From positions 68,607-132,606 of the forward strand of contig CAXASK010002058.1 of the NCBI GenBank assembly GCA_963971535.1: DNA of 64,000 nucleotides. The letters are read 5' to 3'. This stretch comes from Notolepis coatsorum. Taxonomy: Eukaryota; Chordata; Actinopteri; Aulopiformes; Paralepididae. Made by a program: the position numbers and the translations under genes. The notes beneath the pieces are model-generated. The model made no database searches, was not told the DNA's origin, and saw nothing but the letters and a program-made list of their open reading frames with translations. Position 1 is the first letter of the stretch; the number at the start of each line of letters is the position of its first letter. Below are positions 62,601 through 64,000 of the stretch, one piece after another.

Positions 62601-64000
62601 ATGAAATAAAAACACATTCTAAACAGTCTTTTGCCATTCTAATGCCATTATCTGCATTGTAGGGCTATAGTAAGGTTGCAGGCTTGAAATTTAGCACTTG
62701 TAAAAAGATATTCGCTTATGAAATAAAAACACATTCTAAACAGTCTTTTGCCATTCTAATGCCATTATCTGCATTGTAGGGCTATTTAGACTGTCTTAGT
62801 AAGGTTGCTGGCTTGAAATTTAGCACTTGTAAAAAGATATTCGCTTATGAAATAAAAACACATTCTAAACAGTCTTTTGCCATTCTAATGCCATTATCTG
62901 CATTGAAGGGCTATTTAGACTGTCTTAGTAAGGTTGCTGGCTTGAAATTTAGCACTTGTAAAAAGATATTCGCTTATGAAATAAAAACACATTCTAAACA
63001 GTCTTTTGCCATTCTAATGCCATTATCTGCATTGTAGGGCTATTTAGACTGTCTTAGTAAGGTTGCTGGCTTGAAATTTAGCACTTGTAAAAAGATATTC
63101 GCTTATGAAATAAAAACACATTCTAAACAGTCTTTTGCCATTCTAATGCCATTATCTGCATTGTAGGGCTATAGTAAGGTTGCAGGCTTGAAATTTAGCA
63201 CTTGTAAAAAGATATTCGCTTATGAAATAAAAACACATTCTAAACAGTCTTTTGCCATTCTAATGCCATTATCTGCATTGTAGGGCTATTTAGACTGTCT
63301 TAGTAAGGTTGCTGGCTTGAAATTTAGCACTTGTAAAAAGATATTCGCTTATGAAATAAAAACACATTCTAAACAGTCTTTTGCCATTCTAATGCCATTA
63401 TCTGCATTGAAGGGCTATTTAGACTGTCTTAGTAAGGTTGCTGGCTTGAAATTTAGCACTTGTAAAAAGATATTCGCTTATGAAATAAAAACACATTCTA
63501 AACAGTCTTTTGCCATTCTAATGCCATTATCTGCATTGTAGGGCTATTTAGACTGTCTTAGTAAGGTTGCTGGCTTGAAATTTAGCACTTGTAAAAAGAT
63601 ATTCGCTTATGAAATAAAAACACATTCTAAACAGTCTTTTGCCATTCTAATGCCATTATCTGCATTGTAGGGCTATTTAGACTGTCTTAGTAAGGTTGCT
63701 GGCTTGAAATTTAGCACTTGTAAAAAGATATTCGCTTATGAAATAAAAACACATTCTAAACAGTCTTTTGCCATTCTAATGCCATTATCTGCATTGTAGG
63801 GCTATAGTAAGGTTGCAGGCTTGAAATTTAGCACTTGTAAAAAGATATTCGCTTATGAAATAAAAACACATTCTAAACAGTCTTTTGCCATTCTAATGCC
63901 ATTATCTGCATTGTAGGGCTATTTAGACTGTCTTAGTAAGGTTGCTGGCTTGAAATTTAGCACTTGTAAAAAGATATTCGCTTATGAAATAAAAACACAT
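38613..64000 (-). repeat. 127/129/117-bp satellite, array 3 (continues past window)
   Basis: About 200 tandem copies of the array 1 satellite in the opposite orientation, up to the last base. Two subfamilies alternate in blocks. One has GTTGCTGG, CGCTTATGAA and CAGTCTTTTG; the other has GTTGCAGG, CGCTTTTGAA and CTGTGTTTTG and resembles arrays 1 and 2. A third form lacks 12 bp, reading GGGCTATAGTAAGG instead of GGGCTATTTAGACTGTCTTAG, and is 117 bp. Higher-order duplication is clear: the block with CAATGTAGGGC, GACATTTAG and GTGTTTTGCGATT recurs 1,927 bp apart (GCGATT at 43245 and 45172). The open frames with MKFSTCKKIFAYEIKTHSK are the 43-codon unit with TTGTAG changed to TTGAAG. Confidence 0.98.
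55000..64000 (-). repeat. Zone enriched for the 117-bp satellite subtype
   Basis: Within array 3 the 12-bp-deleted unit (GGGCTATAGTAAGG) is scattered before about 55 kb, near 39571, 41360, 46485, 46602, 48525, 50955 and 53640. It is then frequent, for example near 57592, 57838, 57955, 58072, 58189, 59196, 59313, 59430, 59547, 61309, 61426, 61543 and 61660, with consecutive units 117 bp apart. The TTTTGAA subfamily is absent here. Confidence 0.85.

Noticed and set aside
38960..63541. Many open frames of 74-160 codons with repeated KFSTCKKIFAYEIKTHSK peptides, possibly a repeat-protein family
   Set aside because: They are the 129-bp satellite read in one frame, start at TTG rather than ATG, end wherever a unit keeps its TAG, and have no other protein features.
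19996..64000. Functional centromere marked by a CENP-B box in the satellite
   Set aside because: I found no match to the CENP-B box core in the monomer. Centromere identity cannot be told from sequence alone.

Overview
This window is eukaryotic repeat DNA, almost certainly from a teleost fish and plausibly a salmonid. That is an inference from the mix of elements: a fish-style Ty3/Gypsy LTR element, a BEL/Pao gag, a hAT transposon with CAGTGTTG ends, and very long minisatellites and satellites. I see no intact host gene, no rRNA or tRNA gene, and nothing prokaryotic. Every recognisable protein-coding stretch is a decayed mobile-element gene.

Layout. (1) 40-4079: an LTR retrotransposon with both LTRs, a 4-bp target duplication, a primer-binding site and a polypurine tract. 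Only about 2.1 kb of interior remains, with a protease remnant next to a heptamer minisatellite. (2) 4080-7472: short tandem repeats: a 25/28-bp minisatellite, a 47-bp repeat, a GGAATACC-rich patch, (CT)n, (CA)n, and two inverted blocks of a purine/pyrimidine minisatellite. (3) 7526-13405: two diverged head-to-head copies of a TTAA-ended element of about 0.8 kb. The second copy is split by a 4,207-bp hAT transposon (9085-13291) with a perfect 8-bp target duplication and a broken reverse-strand transposase. A 47-bp piece of the transposase C-terminal coding sequence has been amplified to 15 copies. (4) 13412-19995: 6.6 kb of a GACTAGA-type heptamer array. (5) 19996-34939: about 115 copies of a 127/129-bp satellite. 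(6) 34940-35742: the same satellite in reverse orientation. (7) 35743-38590: the 5' part of a BEL/Pao retrotransposon (possible LTR, leader, frameshifted gag). It is cut off in gag at a 15-bp telomere-like CCCTAA run. (8) 38613-64000: about 200 more satellite units in the reversed orientation, running off the window end, with higher-order repeats and a 117-bp subtype that becomes common toward the right.

The genes do not form a pathway. The window records successive transposon insertions, decay, tandem amplification and satellite rearrangement, as in pericentromeric or subtelomeric heterochromatin (location inferred). The points most worth checking are the transposase-derived minisatellite, the nested TTAA/hAT insertion, the satellite orientation switch at 34939, and the telomere-like filler at the BEL/satellite junction.
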